A stretch of DNA of 64,000 nucleotides from Cytobacillus sp. FSL H8-0458 (GTDB lineage: Bacteria; Bacillota; Bacilli; Bacillales; Cytobacillaceae): contig NZ_JBBOBR010000002.1 of assembly GCF_038002165.1 (NCBI RefSeq), positions 124,001-188,000 of the forward strand, in the 5' to 3' direction. The notes beneath the pieces were generated by a model. The model worked only from the letters and a program-made list of their open reading frames with translations, was not told where the DNA came from and did not search any database. This document shows, in pieces, positions 34,292 through 43,583 of this stretch; position 1 is the stretch's first letter; the number at the start of each line of letters is the position of its first letter. The translations under genes were made by a program, and so were the position numbers.

Positions 34292-34984
34292 TTGAAGAGA
34301 GCTATTTTACTGGTATCCATCCTGCTGTCAGGCTGCTCATCACCATCCTGGATGACCGGCCAGGAAAGTGAAACCGAATCCGCAGAACAGGAAGACGGCA
34401 AAGTGTTAATTGATGCCCCTCATTATTCACAAAAGCCTGAACTTGAAAGAGGATGTGAAGTAACCAGTCTTGCCATGCTCCTGAATCATGCTGGAGAAGA
34501 GACCGATAAAATGGAATTAGCCGAAAAAATAAACCGTGTTCCTTTCGAAAAGGATGGCTATCGCGGAAATATTCACAAAGGCTTTGTTGGCAATATGCAG
34601 ACATTGAACGAACCCGGGCTCGGCGCCTACCATGAACCCGTTGCAGAACTGGCTGAAAGCTATTTGCCCGGGAAAATTGAAGACCTGACAGGCAGCGGAT
34701 TCGACAAAGTGATCGAGCAGCTTGATGACGGCAGACCAGTCTGGGTGATCATCACCAGCACTTACGACGTATTGCCTGATTCAGAATGGGAAACCTGGGA
34801 AACAAAAGATGGTCATGTCAAAATAACATACCGAATGCATGCTGTATTAGTCACAGGCTATGATGAAGATCATATCTATGCAAATGATCCGCTTAAGGAG
34901 AAAAATACACAATACCAAAAAGACAAGTTTATTGCCGGATGGGAACAGATAGGAAGACAGGCAATCACTTATGTGGATAAATAA
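34292..34984 (+). CDS. C39-like peptidase family lipoprotein
   Basis: A 230-residue lipoprotein: signal MKRAILLVSILLSGC (lipobox LSGC) then a papain-like C39_2 domain. The catalytic cysteine lies in ELERGCEVTSLAMLL, histidine in YRMHAVLVTGYDEDHIYANDPL and the Asp/Asn follows (NDP). The residue order matches C39-like peptidases of the BtrH type, and lacks the ABC parts of bacteriocin exporters. TTG start with GGAG 8 nt upstream. A cluster of DnaA boxes begins at its last codons. Substrate unknown. Confidence 0.83.
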   Translation: MKRAILLVSILLSGCSSPSWMTGQESETESAEQEDGKVLIDAPHYSQKPELERGCEVTSLAMLLNHAGEETDKMELAEKINRVPFEKDGYRGNIHKGFVGNMQTLNEPGLGAYHEPVAELAESYLPGKIEDLTGSGFDKVIEQLDDGRPVWVIITSTYDVLPDSEWETWETKDGHVKITYRMHAVLVTGYDEDHIYANDPLKEKNTQYQKDKFIAGWEQIGRQAITYVDK

Positions 34985-35203
34985 AAGAGGATGTTGTTTG
35001 GGGATAACTTTTATCTCAATCATAATCATCTATGTGGATAACTCTATTATCCCCTTAGTTTATCCACTTAGTGTGGATGAATCGAACAAAAAACGCTTCT
35101 AATTGTGGATACTTCTGAAAAATTAAAAAAATCAATGAATTAGTTATGCACATTTTGAAACAGCGGGAAGTCAATCCCCAACCGTTGGATTAATTGTGGA
35201 TTA
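34972..35203. promoter_or_regulatory. DnaA-box cluster
   Basis: Two perfect boxes (TGTGGATAA, reverse of TTATCCACA) at 34972-34980 and 35033-35041, one TTATGCACA at 35144-35152 (fits TTWTNCACA), and single-mismatch boxes at 34999-35007, 35060-35068, 35072-35080, 35104-35112 and 35195-35203. Eight boxes in 232 bp, in both orientations, far from oriC landmarks such as dnaA or dnaN. Confidence 0.75.
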
Positions 35204-35210
35204 CAAATTC

Positions 35211-36209
35211 TCAACTTAAGCCGATAACTTCAGCCAGCAGTGTGTATGAATTCAGCTTGCCCTGAAAATCATGAATATTGGTGATGATCATAAACTCATC
35301 TGTTGCGTAAATTTCGCTGAGCAGCTGCAATTCTTCTTTTATTTTTGCCGGGGTGCCGATTAATATCCGCTTGCGGTTTTCTGTAATTTTTTCTTTTTCC
35401 TCATGTGTTAGCTGGATATCTACTGCTTCTATGCTTGGGATTATTCTCGTATCCCTCCCTTTTTCAACTGCCAGAAGCCACATATCCTGGCTCAATGCCA
35501 GCTTCTCAGCCTCTTCCTGTGTCTCAGCGCATACAACAAAAATACACACATTTGCTTTCGGTTCAGCCAAAGCTGCTGAAGGCTGGAATTGACTGAAATA
35601 TGTATCCATTGCTCTCTTTCCATTGGCAGGATTGATAAAGTGTCCATACGTAAAGGCAACTCCAAGTTCCGCAGCCAGTCTTGCTCCGCGATGGGTGATT
35701 CCAAGAATCCACAATAGTGCAGGGTCTTCAGCCTGTGGAAAAGCTTTGACTTGCTGATAAGGATGTCCTTCTGGAAGCTCTTTGTTCAAAAACCCCTGCA
35801 AATCCCTAAGTTGTCTCGGAAATTCATTCAGACTTTTCCTTACTCCATCTGTCAGGGCAAGCCTTGTGGATGCGGATCCTCCAGGAGATCTCCCAACGCC
35901 CAAATCGATTCTTCCTGGAAATAATGTCTGCAGGACATTAAAGTTTTCGGCAATTTTATAAGGACTGTATTGCGGTAAAAGAACCCCGCCTGAACCAACC
36001 CTGATTCGGCTGGTGCTTGATGCTATATGGGAGATAAGAATTTCCGGTGAGGAGCCAGCCATTCCGTTCGAATTATGATGCTCAGCCACCCAAAAACGAC
36101 TGTAGCCAAGCTCTTCTGCCATCTGAGCAAGCTTGACTGTTTTACGAAAAGTATCCGCTGCAGTATCCCCTTTTGCCATGACCGATTGATCCAATACACT
36201 CAGCTTCAT
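35211..36209 (-). CDS. LLM-class flavin-dependent oxidoreductase
   Basis: A 332-residue luciferase-like monooxygenase fold protein: MKLSVLDQSVMAKGDTA, then the FMN/TIM-barrel stretch RFWVAEHHNSNGMAGSSPEI and GRIDLGVGRSPGGSA. It is of the F420/FMN-dependent LLM type common as YvbT/YhbW in Bacillus. ATG follows AAAAAGGGGG. The substrate is unknown. It is a single gene convergent with nothing; its stop abuts the DnaA-box cluster. Confidence 0.88.
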   Translation of the reverse strand: MKLSVLDQSVMAKGDTAADTFRKTVKLAQMAEELGYSRFWVAEHHNSNGMAGSSPEILISHIASSTSRIRVGSGGVLLPQYSPYKIAENFNVLQTLFPGRIDLGVGRSPGGSASTRLALTDGVRKSLNEFPRQLRDLQGFLNKELPEGHPYQQVKAFPQAEDPALLWILGITHRGARLAAELGVAFTYGHFINPANGKRAMDTYFSQFQPSAALAEPKANVCIFVVCAETQEEAEKLALSQDMWLLAVEKGRDTRIIPSIEAVDIQLTHEEKEKITENRKRILIGTPAKIKEELQLLSEIYATDEFMIITNIHDFQGKLNSYTLLAEVIGLS

Positions 36210-36351
36210 GCGAACTCCCCCTTTTTATTGAAGCGATCTTATCATAATGTCTATAGCTTCCTCAAATGTCTCAACTGCGCAAGCGGTTTATTAGGAAATC
36301 CATCTGCTTTCTGGTAGTATATGAATGATTTTTTTTAGAGGAGGAAAAACG

Positions 36352-37068
36352 ATGCATACATTAAAAGGTAAAACAGCTCTCATCACAGGAGCAGGCAGAG
36401 GGATAGGGCGTGCAGCAGCTATCGCGCTCGCGAAAGAAGGCGTCCATATTGGCTTGCTTGGCCGCACGATTGAAAATCTTGAAAAAATGGCAGATGAACT
36501 GAGCCAGTACGATGTGAATGTATCTGCTGCAGCAGCCGATGTTGCCGACCTTGAAGCTGTTACTCATGCAGTCGAGCATATTAAGTCAGACCTTGGCTCT
36601 GTGGATATCCTGATTAACAATGCCGGAATCGCCAAGTTTGGAGGATTCCTGGAGCTGTCTCCGGCTGAGTGGGAAAGCATCATCCAAGTCAACTTGATGG
36701 GTGTTTATAATGTTACAAGAGCCGTTCTCCCTGAAATGATTGAACAGAAGTCCGGAGACATTATCAACATTGCATCCACAGCAGGCCAAAAAGGTGCGCC
36801 TGTCACCAGTGCATACAGCGCATCCAAATTTGCCGTTTTAGGCTTAACAGAGTCCCTGATGCTTGAGGTTAGAAAACACAATATCCGAGTTAGCGCGTTG
36901 ACTCCAAGTACGGTTGCCACTGACCTTGCGATTGAAACAAACCTGACCGACGGCAACCCTGAAAAAGTCATGCAGCCGGAAGATCTGGCAGAATTCATGG
37001 TAGCACAGCTGAAATTAAATCCGCGGGTGTTTGTGAAAACAGCCGGCATGTGGTCGACAAATCCATAA
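36352..37068 (+). CDS. SDR oxidoreductase, 3-ketoacyl-ACP reductase-like (YoxD-like)
   Basis: A 238-residue classical SDR: NADP motif [20 protein letters not shown] motif [14 protein letters not shown], catalytic Ser in [11 protein letters not shown] and Tyr-x3-Lys in [12 protein letters not shown]. Length equals B. subtilis YoxD, whose role is not settled. ATG 36352 follows AGAGGAGG; the gene is monocistronic, with a terminator right after. FabG proper is an alternative but the gene is away from fatty acid synthesis genes. Confidence 0.85.
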   Translation: MHTLKGKTALITGAGRGIGRAAAIALAKEGVHIGLLGRTIENLEKMADELSQYDVNVSAAAADVADLEAVTHAVEHIKSDLGSVDILINNAGIAKFGGFLELSPAEWESIIQVNLMGVYNVTRAVLPEMIEQKSGDIINIASTAGQKGAPVTSAYSASKFAVLGLTESLMLEVRKHNIRVSALTPSTVATDLAIETNLTDGNPEKVMQPEDLAEFMVAQLKLNPRVFVKTAGMWSTNP

Positions 37069-37078
37069 GATTTAGCAG

Positions 37079-37107
37079 AAGCCCCAATTGCTTAATGATT
37101 GGGGCTT
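37079..37107 (+). terminator. Terminator after the YoxD-like gene
   Basis: Stem AAGCCCCAAT / ATTGGGGCTT, loop about 9 nt, followed by TTACGC; short T-run. Confidence 0.72.
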
Positions 37108-37176
37108 TACGCTTCTTTTTGAAAGCTGTTTTCGTAAAGTTTGTTGCTTTTTTATAACTTAGATTAATTTGCTGAG

Positions 37177-37305
37177 TTGATTGGAGCGGAAGGTGCGAGA
37201 CTCCTGCGGGAGTAGCGGGACAGGTGAGACCCCGCAGACGCGGAGCGTTGAGGAGGCTCACCGCCCGCCCCGCGGAAAGCGAGCAGCCTGGAGCGGAAAT
37301 CAACG
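37177..37305. repeat. GC-rich intergenic repeat (129 bp)
   Basis: A GC-rich segment starting TTGATTGGAGCGGAAGG and ending GGAGCGGAAATCAA, with TTGATT/AATCAA complementary ends and internal inverted repeats (ACTCCTGCGGGAGT; CGCGGAGCG...). I recognise this as a widely dispersed intergenic repeat family of Bacillus relatives. It has no ORF of its own. Confidence 0.7.
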
Positions 37306-37365
37306 GACAACATTGATAGGCGAAAACAACAATTTATACGAAAAGAGCCTTTTGAAATAAACCAT

Positions 37366-37393
37366 CAAAAAAAGACTGCCATAAAGACAGTCT
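37366..37393 (-). terminator. MMPL operon terminator
   Basis: Stem AGACTG / CAGTCT with a 9-nt loop and TTTTTTT on the minus strand, 10 bp beyond the MMPL stop. Confidence 0.8.
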
Positions 37394-37402
37394 CCGCTTT
37401 CA

Positions 37403-40400
37403 TTAATTCTCACTTCTTTTAAATGGCCACCAGTTTGCCTGGCCGAAGTTCTTGACCATGACCGGTATAAACAGCGGCAGCACAACCAGTGCGTAAAGCA
37501 TTAATCCAATCAGAACGATGGATGCGATCTGCAATAGCGACAGCATTCCGGATGGCATCATTGCCGCGAATGTTCCGCCCAGGATTACAGCAGCTGAAAT
37601 AATAACAGTGCCCATCTTTTTCATGGATAACAGCATGGCATCTGCGATTGAAAGGTCACGATATTCATTAAAGCGGTCCATTAAGAAAATGCTGTAGTCA
37701 ACGCCAAGCGCGACGAGAATAACGAATGCAAAGAATGGAACCGCCCAGCTGATGCCTGTATATCCAAGCAGATTCACAAAAATCGCCTCGTTCATTGCCA
37801 TACTTGTATAGTAGGTCAGAATCAATGAACCAATTAAATAGATTGGCATGATGATAGACCTGAAAAGGAACACAAGGATGATGGAAATGCCCAGCAGCAT
37901 CAATACGACTGTACGGGAATAATCCTGATCAGACATTGTGCTTAAGTCAGCATTGGTACTTGTAATCCCGCCTACCGCCACAACCGCATTTTCAAGCTTA
38001 GTCCCTTTTGTCGCTCTTTCCACAGCTTCCTTGATTTCATCCACCTGGTTAATGGCTTCGTTGGAATAAGGATTTGCTTCAAGCACTACATCCATTGTCA
38101 TAACTTTACGATCCTCTGACAAATAGACATCAAACACCTGAGCAAACTCTTTATCCTCCAGAACCTCCGGCGGCAGATAGAAACCATCCATATTATCCGA
38201 GTTTGAAAGACCTGACAGGTAATCCTGTGCAGAACCAAGTCCTTCAGATACCTGCTCAAGCCCATCTGCACTCTGGCTAAGGCCATCTGTCAGCTGGCTT
38301 ATTTGTCCTCCTAGATCGCCAAATCCGGCAAGAAGCTGTTCCTGCCCGCCATTGATTCCGGCTAAACCATTTGTCAGCTTTGGAAAATTATTAACGATTT
38401 GTCCCTGGCCATCAGCAAGCTGATTGAGTCCTGCCTGCTGGGCTTCGATTCCATCGATCAGCTGCTGGAGCCCGGCAGCTAATTCCTTTTGGCCGGATAT
38501 GGCGGTTCCGAAGTTTTTATTTGCTTCCGCCAAGCCATTTTGCAGCTGTGTTAACCCCCTATTAGCAGCATTGATTCCTGCTGAAACTTTTGGAAGCTGC
38601 TGCTGCAGGCCTGCTACTTGACCTTTGATTGCTTGGTATTGAGGGTCTTGGGCCAACTCAGGGTCCTTGGTTTCAACATAGCCAAACAGTGCTTCATTTG
38701 CCTGTCTGATGCCATCCGACAGCTGATTTAAATTCGCCTGGATTTCTTTATAGCCCGCCATTAAGGAAGGAATGGCCTCTTCTCCTGACTGATACCCAAC
38801 TAGCAGCTGCTGGTATCCGGCGAGAAGCTCTTCGGCACCAGCCTTGGATTTTTCCAAACCATCTTTAATTTGATCTGAACCTGCCGATCCCTGACGAATA
38901 CCATCTTCGATTTTAGCCAGGTTTGTCTGAATTTCACCAAGACCCGATTTGATTTCATTGGTGCCGGAAATCAAGTCATTGATTCCTTTTGTGGCATTCT
39001 GCAGCTCAGGTTCTGATTTGGACAGTTCGCTGCTTGCTTCATTCAAGCCATCTGAAATTTTGTTCAGTCCATCTTTTCCTTCCCCAAGCCCTTCTTCAAG
39101 CGTTTCAGCTTGTTTGGCAACAAAGAAGTCTTCGATCGGCTCTCCAGTTGGTCTTGTAACAGAACGAACTGTATCAACCAAGTCTACTTTTTCAACCTCA
39201 CGGCTAATTTTTTCAGCCAGGCCTACATATTCTGCTGAATCCATTTCCTCATCGTTTTTCAAGACGATCTGCGTTGGCATGGATTCTCCCGGCCCAAAGC
39301 TGTCAGCAATGGCATTAAACGCCTTAATGGAATTAACATCCCCGCCGATTTCCTCAAGGGAGTTGTATGAAAGTTCTCCGTCATATGTCACCAGGAATGG
39401 CACACAAACGGCTGCTACGATAAGCAATGCCAGGAATGGACGCGCCAGCGAGAATCGGCCGGCCGTACCCCATAGCTTGCTTTCACCGTGCTCGGCACTC
39501 TTTCTCGAAGGCCAGAAAATTTTCTGTCCCAGCACCGCCATAAAGAATGGCACAATCGTAAATAAAGCAATTAAAAGGATCGCTACACCAATGGCCACAG
39601 CTGCTGCTGACTGGTAAAGAATAAACTGCGAGAAGCCAATTGCAGCAAAGCCAATCATAACAGCCAGTCCGCTGAAGAATACTGTGCGCCCCGCATTGCG
39701 GTATGTTGCCACAATGGCGTCCGCTGTGCTTTCATTATAGGAAAGCTCTTCTTTAAAACGGCTAAGCAGCAGGATACAATAGTCTGTTCCAATCCCAAAC
39801 AGAATCGCTACAAGGAAAATTTGGGTATAGTTTGAAATGGGAAAATCCAGCTTATCTACTAAAAATGCCACAATGGATTGTGAAGCAAGGTAAGTGAATC
39901 CCACTGTCAGGAGCGGGATAATCGGAGCAACCACTGAACGGAAAACCAGCAGCAGAACAACCAGAATAAAGACGACTGTAATTCCTTCCGTCTTTTTCAG
40001 CCCTTCCTGCGAACTGTTCATGAGATCTTCATTGATCAGCCATTCACTCGTATAATAATGATCTACCTTTGCATCATCAATAGCTGAATAAAGATCTTCA
40101 CTCAGCTCAGCTGGCTCACGGCCGTTCCAGCTTACGTTGACAGAAGCCAGAATGGACTTGCCATTCTCTGAAACAAGCTGGTCCTTCAGGCTTTTTTCAT
40201 TAAAATGGGTAAGCATTTCTGTAATGCCCAATTCGCTGCTTTTGTCTTCAAGCATGCGGATAGCTTTCTCCGCTTCTTTGATTTCTTCTCCTGTGAGCTT
40301 TTTATCATTATGAAAAACAAGTGCGATCTGGGTCTCATCCCCGCCGCCTTCCTGTTTCTGCACTTCTTGCATGATATCCCCGGCAAGTGTGGATGAATAC

Positions 40401-40531
40401 TCTTCAGGAACAGTAATCTGCCCTTTATCACGGACCAGATCTGCCATGTTTGGCGCTGCCATAAACAAGCAGGCAGCCACTGCGATCCAGACGGCAATGA
40501 CAAGCCATTTTCTTTTAATAATTGAATACAC
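37403..40531 (-). CDS. MMPL/RND-family membrane transporter (YdgH-like)
   Basis: A 1042-residue protein with the MMPL layout: an N-terminal membrane segment, a first periplasm-like domain (50-180), five membrane segments (FGIGTDYCILLLSRFKEELS carries the GxxxDY site), then a large extracellular segment (about 400-780) and a second half (ALGVDYSIFLMDRFNEYRD). The extracellular segment is dominated by long heptad, Gln/Gly/Ile-rich repeats (SDGLNEASSELSKSEPELQNATKGINDL...), as in YhgE/YdgH proteins. GTG start after GGGGGAT. It follows marR by 120 bp and is probably repressed by it. Confidence 0.87.
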   Translation of the reverse strand: MYSIIKRKWLVIAVWIAVAACLFMAAPNMADLVRDKGQITVPEEYSSTLAGDIMQEVQKQEGGGDETQIALVFHNDKKLTGEEIKEAEKAIRMLEDKSSELGITEMLTHFNEKSLKDQLVSENGKSILASVNVSWNGREPAELSEDLYSAIDDAKVDHYYTSEWLINEDLMNSSQEGLKKTEGITVVFILVVLLLVFRSVVAPIIPLLTVGFTYLASQSIVAFLVDKLDFPISNYTQIFLVAILFGIGTDYCILLLSRFKEELSYNESTADAIVATYRNAGRTVFFSGLAVMIGFAAIGFSQFILYQSAAAVAIGVAILLIALFTIVPFFMAVLGQKIFWPSRKSAEHGESKLWGTAGRFSLARPFLALLIVAAVCVPFLVTYDGELSYNSLEEIGGDVNSIKAFNAIADSFGPGESMPTQIVLKNDEEMDSAEYVGLAEKISREVEKVDLVDTVRSVTRPTGEPIEDFFVAKQAETLEEGLGEGKDGLNKISDGLNEASSELSKSEPELQNATKGINDLISGTNEIKSGLGEIQTNLAKIEDGIRQGSAGSDQIKDGLEKSKAGAEELLAGYQQLLVGYQSGEEAIPSLMAGYKEIQANLNQLSDGIRQANEALFGYVETKDPELAQDPQYQAIKGQVAGLQQQLPKVSAGINAANRGLTQLQNGLAEANKNFGTAISGQKELAAGLQQLIDGIEAQQAGLNQLADGQGQIVNNFPKLTNGLAGINGGQEQLLAGFGDLGGQISQLTDGLSQSADGLEQVSEGLGSAQDYLSGLSNSDNMDGFYLPPEVLEDKEFAQVFDVYLSEDRKVMTMDVVLEANPYSNEAINQVDEIKEAVERATKGTKLENAVVAVGGITSTNADLSTMSDQDYSRTVVLMLLGISIILVFLFRSIIMPIYLIGSLILTYYTSMAMNEAIFVNLLGYTGISWAVPFFAFVILVALGVDYSIFLMDRFNEYRDLSIADAMLLSMKKMGTVIISAAVILGGTFAAMMPSGMLSLLQIASIVLIGLMLYALVVLPLFIPVMVKNFGQANWWPFKRSEN

Positions 40532-40651
40532 TATATTATCCCCCGCTTTGTTTTCTGATAAAGTGAAAGCTCAATCAGTGGGTACTTTACCCCTCTGATT
40601 GTTAGTCTTCCGCCATACTCTTTGATTGCTATGAGTCTAGAGGCGGCAGTC

Positions 40652-41101
40652 TTACTGCCCGTTAGACTGCGATAGTACTTTATCCAATTTCTCAAAGGTT
40701 TCAATGAACTGCTGAATTTCAGCCTGATCAAATCTGTTTATCAGTGACTCTACAAGATTATGAATCTTTTCTTCTGCTTTGACGTACAGCTCATTCCCTT
40801 TTTCGGTAAGTGTCAGATAGACTACCCTGCGATCATTCTCATCACGTGTCCGCTGAATCAGGCCTTTTTCCCACATGCGCGTAATCATGGCTGTGATCGC
40901 ACTCTTTTTTACATCAAACACTTCCGCAAGCTCTGACGAAGTACAGGAACCTGCCTGATTTATGTACCTCAGAGTAAAATGCTGATCATTGGTCAGATCG
41001 CTGCCAATCTGATTTTTTACAAGTGACGCAGCCTTTTTCTCAACAGAAAAAGAAACGGCAATATACCGGTCGACCAAATCCTTAATGTCTGGCACACTCA
41101 C
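40652..41101 (-). CDS. MarR-family regulator
   Basis: A 149-residue winged-helix protein: VKNQIGSDLTNDQHFTLRYINQAGSCTSSELAEVFDVKKSAITAMITRMWEKGLIQRTRDENDRRVVYLTLTEKG is the MarR core, with the DxRR wing motif. The start is GTG, with GAGGTG upstream. The gene is the first of a two-gene unit with the MMPL transporter, and an inverted repeat at 41154-41173 could be its own operator. Confidence 0.88.
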   Translation of the reverse strand: MSVPDIKDLVDRYIAVSFSVEKKAASLVKNQIGSDLTNDQHFTLRYINQAGSCTSSELAEVFDVKKSAITAMITRMWEKGLIQRTRDENDRRVVYLTLTEKGNELYVKAEEKIHNLVESLINRFDQAEIQQFIETFEKLDKVLSQSNGQ

Positions 41102-41153
41102 TTATATATTCACCTCACAGTGTGATTATTCTATCGTTTAACTGTTCAACTAC

Positions 41154-41173
41154 TTAACTATTAACGTAGTTAA
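41154..41173 (-). promoter_or_regulatory. Candidate MarR operator
   Basis: TTAACTA-N6-TAGTTAA, a 7-6-7 perfect inverted repeat, 53 bp upstream of the marR start. A related GTTTAAC/TTCAAC pair lies at about 41137-41151. Consistent with MarR autoregulation, but inferred from palindromy only. Confidence 0.45.
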
Positions 41174-41331
41174 CTTTAATATAGGGAAGGATTGTTGTCA
41201 ATTTAACTTTATCAACTGGAATAAAATAAAGTTCACCTTGCTCATTTGCGATAACAGCGAAGGATTCTAATTCATTGAGTTTGAACTTATCGGCGAAACT
41301 AAAAAAGACCCCATCTCTGGAGCCTTGTCCG

Positions 41332-41967
41332 TTAAAATTCGATTTTAATCTTTTTTGCATCTTCAATCTTGTTATTATCACCACTAAACACGTCGCTGGT
41401 GGTTATTTCAATACTATTCAGATCCGATTTTTCAATGATAAAGCCAACATTGCCGTATTTGGTTTCGTTAGGCCCAATTTCTTCGTTAAGCCCATCAAGA
41501 TACATATCTTTTTCCCAGGTTATTTGCTCGCCTTCGCTTGTTTCAAGGATGGCTGCCGGGGCAAAATTCACTTTTTGATCAGAGGTGTTCTTTATTTCCA
41601 CAAAAACCTTAACAAAGTCGAATTCCTCGTCATGGGTCAAGGTGTGAAAATAGTCAACCAGACTGTAGTCAGGCTTCAGATGCATCACTTTGGCATCAGT
41701 TATTTTCATTTCGATTGGGCCAATATTATAAATTCCATCCACAGTTTTTGCTTTTTTTAAAGTGATTTCACCTTTTTCATCTATGTGAGTCTTCCCTTCT
41801 TTCCACAGCTGCCGGTCGTCCGGAACCTGAGGGTTTGGGTCATAATTTTTCACCGATTCGTTTTCTGCCGGAACTTCTGCCTTAACCTCTGCAGGCTGTT
41901 CGGGGGCACTTGAGCAGCCGAACAGGACAGTGGATAAGAGCGTAATCACTGTGATTATTTTTATCAT
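41332..41967 (-). CDS. DUF4352-like lipoprotein
   Basis: A 211-residue lipoprotein: MIKIITVITLLSTVLFGC signal (lipobox LFGC), an acidic, Pro/Glu-rich linker, then an immunoglobulin-like domain with EFDFVKVFVEIKNTSDQKVNFAP, the stretch typical of DUF4352/telokin-like surface domains (DF-x-VxVEIKNTSD). Function unknown. ATG 41967 is preceded by a GGGGGATCATC site. Confidence 0.72.
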   Translation of the reverse strand: MIKIITVITLLSTVLFGCSSAPEQPAEVKAEVPAENESVKNYDPNPQVPDDRQLWKEGKTHIDEKGEITLKKAKTVDGIYNIGPIEMKITDAKVMHLKPDYSLVDYFHTLTHDEEFDFVKVFVEIKNTSDQKVNFAPAAILETSEGEQITWEKDMYLDGLNEEIGPNETKYGNVGFIIEKSDLNSIEITTSDVFSGDNNKIEDAKKIKIEF

Positions 41968-41989
41968 GATGATCCCCCTTCAGTTATTG

Positions 41990-42025
41990 TAAAAAAGTTC
42001 CCGCTGCATTCCAAAAGCAGCGGGA
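41990..42025 (-). terminator. phoA-like gene terminator
   Basis: Stem CCCGCTGC / GCAGCGGG with a 9-nt loop, then TTTTTT after 3 nt on the minus strand. Confidence 0.82.
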
Positions 42026-42034
42026 GATAAAAAT

Positions 42035-43411
42035 TTATTTATCTTCAATCTTTACTTTAGACTCTAATATCTCAAAGATCAGTTTAGCCTGGTCAGTATT
42101 CTCAATTTGCCCTGCAAATCGGTCGCTGGCTGGGCCAAATGCATAAACAGGCACATCTTCGCCAGTATGTCCGCCTGTTGTCCAGCCCGTATGGGAGCGC
42201 TGGTTGAAAATTTCTTCAATGGCGTTATCGATGTCTGCTGCCTTTTTCGTTTCAGCAGCTTTTTTAACAGATTGAATTTCTTCTTCTTTTAAATCAAGAT
42301 CAATATATTCCTTTAGCGTTTCTTCCACACCGGCTCCATTGGCAATTTCCTGAGCCATGAAATCTGGTGTGCGCTTCGCTGCTTTAATTGGCTCGCTGAA
42401 CCAGTTATAGTTGCCATCTGAACCGATGGAATAGCCGCCAGTTGAATGATCAGCAGTTGCTACCACAAGGGTGTGCTTGTCCTTCTTCGCAAACTCGATC
42501 GCTGCTTTGAATGCTTTCTCGAAGTCTTCCATTTCACTCATTGCGCTAACGATGTCATTATCATGGCCAGCCCAGTCTACCTGACTTCCTTCTACCATCA
42601 GGAAGAAGCCGTCTTTATCTTTGTTCAAACGCTCGATTGCAGAAGCAGTCATATCCTTCAGTGAAGGTGTGTCTTCTGTGCGGTCAATCATTTTGGGCAT
42701 GCCGCGTTCTGCAAACAGACCAAGGACTTGTTCATTTTTATCTGCCAATAATTCTTTGCGGTTTGTTACATAGCCGTATCCGTCTTTCTTGAATTCCTCC
42801 GCGATGTTTCTGTCTTTGCGGACAAGTAAATCAGTTCCCCCGCCAAGAAGAACATCTACTTTGTGCTTGCCATTGATAAGCTCATCATAATAATCATCGG
42901 CAATGGCATTCATATTCTGCCGGCTTTCGTCATGCGACCCGAATGAGGCAGGAGTGGCATGCGTAATTTCTGATGTAGCTACAAGACCAGTCGCTTTTCC
43001 TTGCTCTTTCGCTGCTTCCAAAACTGTTTTTACCTCAGAACCGTCATTATCAACAGCAATGGCATTGTTATATGTTTTTATGCCTGCAGACATGGCTGTG
43101 GCTGCCGATGCAGAGTCTGTAACATTTTGTTCGGGATCTTCCGGATAAGTCATTTGCTGGCCGACCAAATATTTATCTAACTCAGTACGTTCAACAAATT
43201 TTGTGCCGGGATCGTCTTTTAAATAGCGGTATGCAGACGTGTATGATACGCCCATCCCGTCGCCGATAAGGAAAATAACATTTTTGATTTCTCTTTTATC
43301 TGATTGTCCTTTAGCTTCTGTTTGCTGTACTGAACCAATAAGTCCGCCAAACGCAACTGCAGAAGCAGCAAGGATTGGAAGTGTCTTTTTTGTGAATTTC
43401 TTGAATGTCAT
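42035..43411 (-). CDS. Secreted alkaline phosphatase (PhoA/PhoB family)
   Basis: A 458-residue exported phosphatase with a Sec signal peptide (about 1-34, ending QQTEAKG). Metal ligand D51 lies in LIGDGMG. The nucleophile is S100 in VTDSASAATAM. Further zinc ligands appear in EGSQVDWAGHDND, TADHSTGG and GWTTGGHTGEDV. It frees phosphate from organic esters outside the cell. Upstream, five PhoP half-sites at 11-bp spacing show phosphate-starvation control. Its own terminator closes the unit. Confidence 0.95.
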   Translation of the reverse strand: MTFKKFTKKTLPILAASAVAFGGLIGSVQQTEAKGQSDKREIKNVIFLIGDGMGVSYTSAYRYLKDDPGTKFVERTELDKYLVGQQMTYPEDPEQNVTDSASAATAMSAGIKTYNNAIAVDNDGSEVKTVLEAAKEQGKATGLVATSEITHATPASFGSHDESRQNMNAIADDYYDELINGKHKVDVLLGGGTDLLVRKDRNIAEEFKKDGYGYVTNRKELLADKNEQVLGLFAERGMPKMIDRTEDTPSLKDMTASAIERLNKDKDGFFLMVEGSQVDWAGHDNDIVSAMSEMEDFEKAFKAAIEFAKKDKHTLVVATADHSTGGYSIGSDGNYNWFSEPIKAAKRTPDFMAQEIANGAGVEETLKEYIDLDLKEEEIQSVKKAAETKKAADIDNAIEEIFNQRSHTGWTTGGHTGEDVPVYAFGPASDRFAGQIENTDQAKLIFEILESKVKIEDK

Positions 43412-43460
43412 TCTATGAACCTCCCTTTTTTAACTTACATGTAGTAGTATAGAACCCTAA

Positions 43461-43510
43461 TGTAAATGAGAGATTAATAGAATGTAAATATGGATTAACA
43501 CTTATGTAAA
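43461..43510 (-). promoter_or_regulatory. PhoP box of the alkaline phosphatase gene
   Basis: On the minus strand TTTACA (43505-43510), GTTAAT (43494-43499), TTTACA (43483-43488), TTAATC (43472-43477) and TTTACA (43461-43466) are spaced by exactly 11 bp. This matches the Bacillus Pho box of TT(A/T/C)ACA repeats. A TATACT -10 (43446-43451) lies 9 bp from the last repeat, the spacing of PhoP-activated promoters. Confidence 0.9.
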
Positions 43511-43583
43511 GATGCTTTTTTTGCTTCCCCTAAAATTTTTATGTAAAATTCATACAAAGACGATAGTCGAAGGAGAGATTTCA

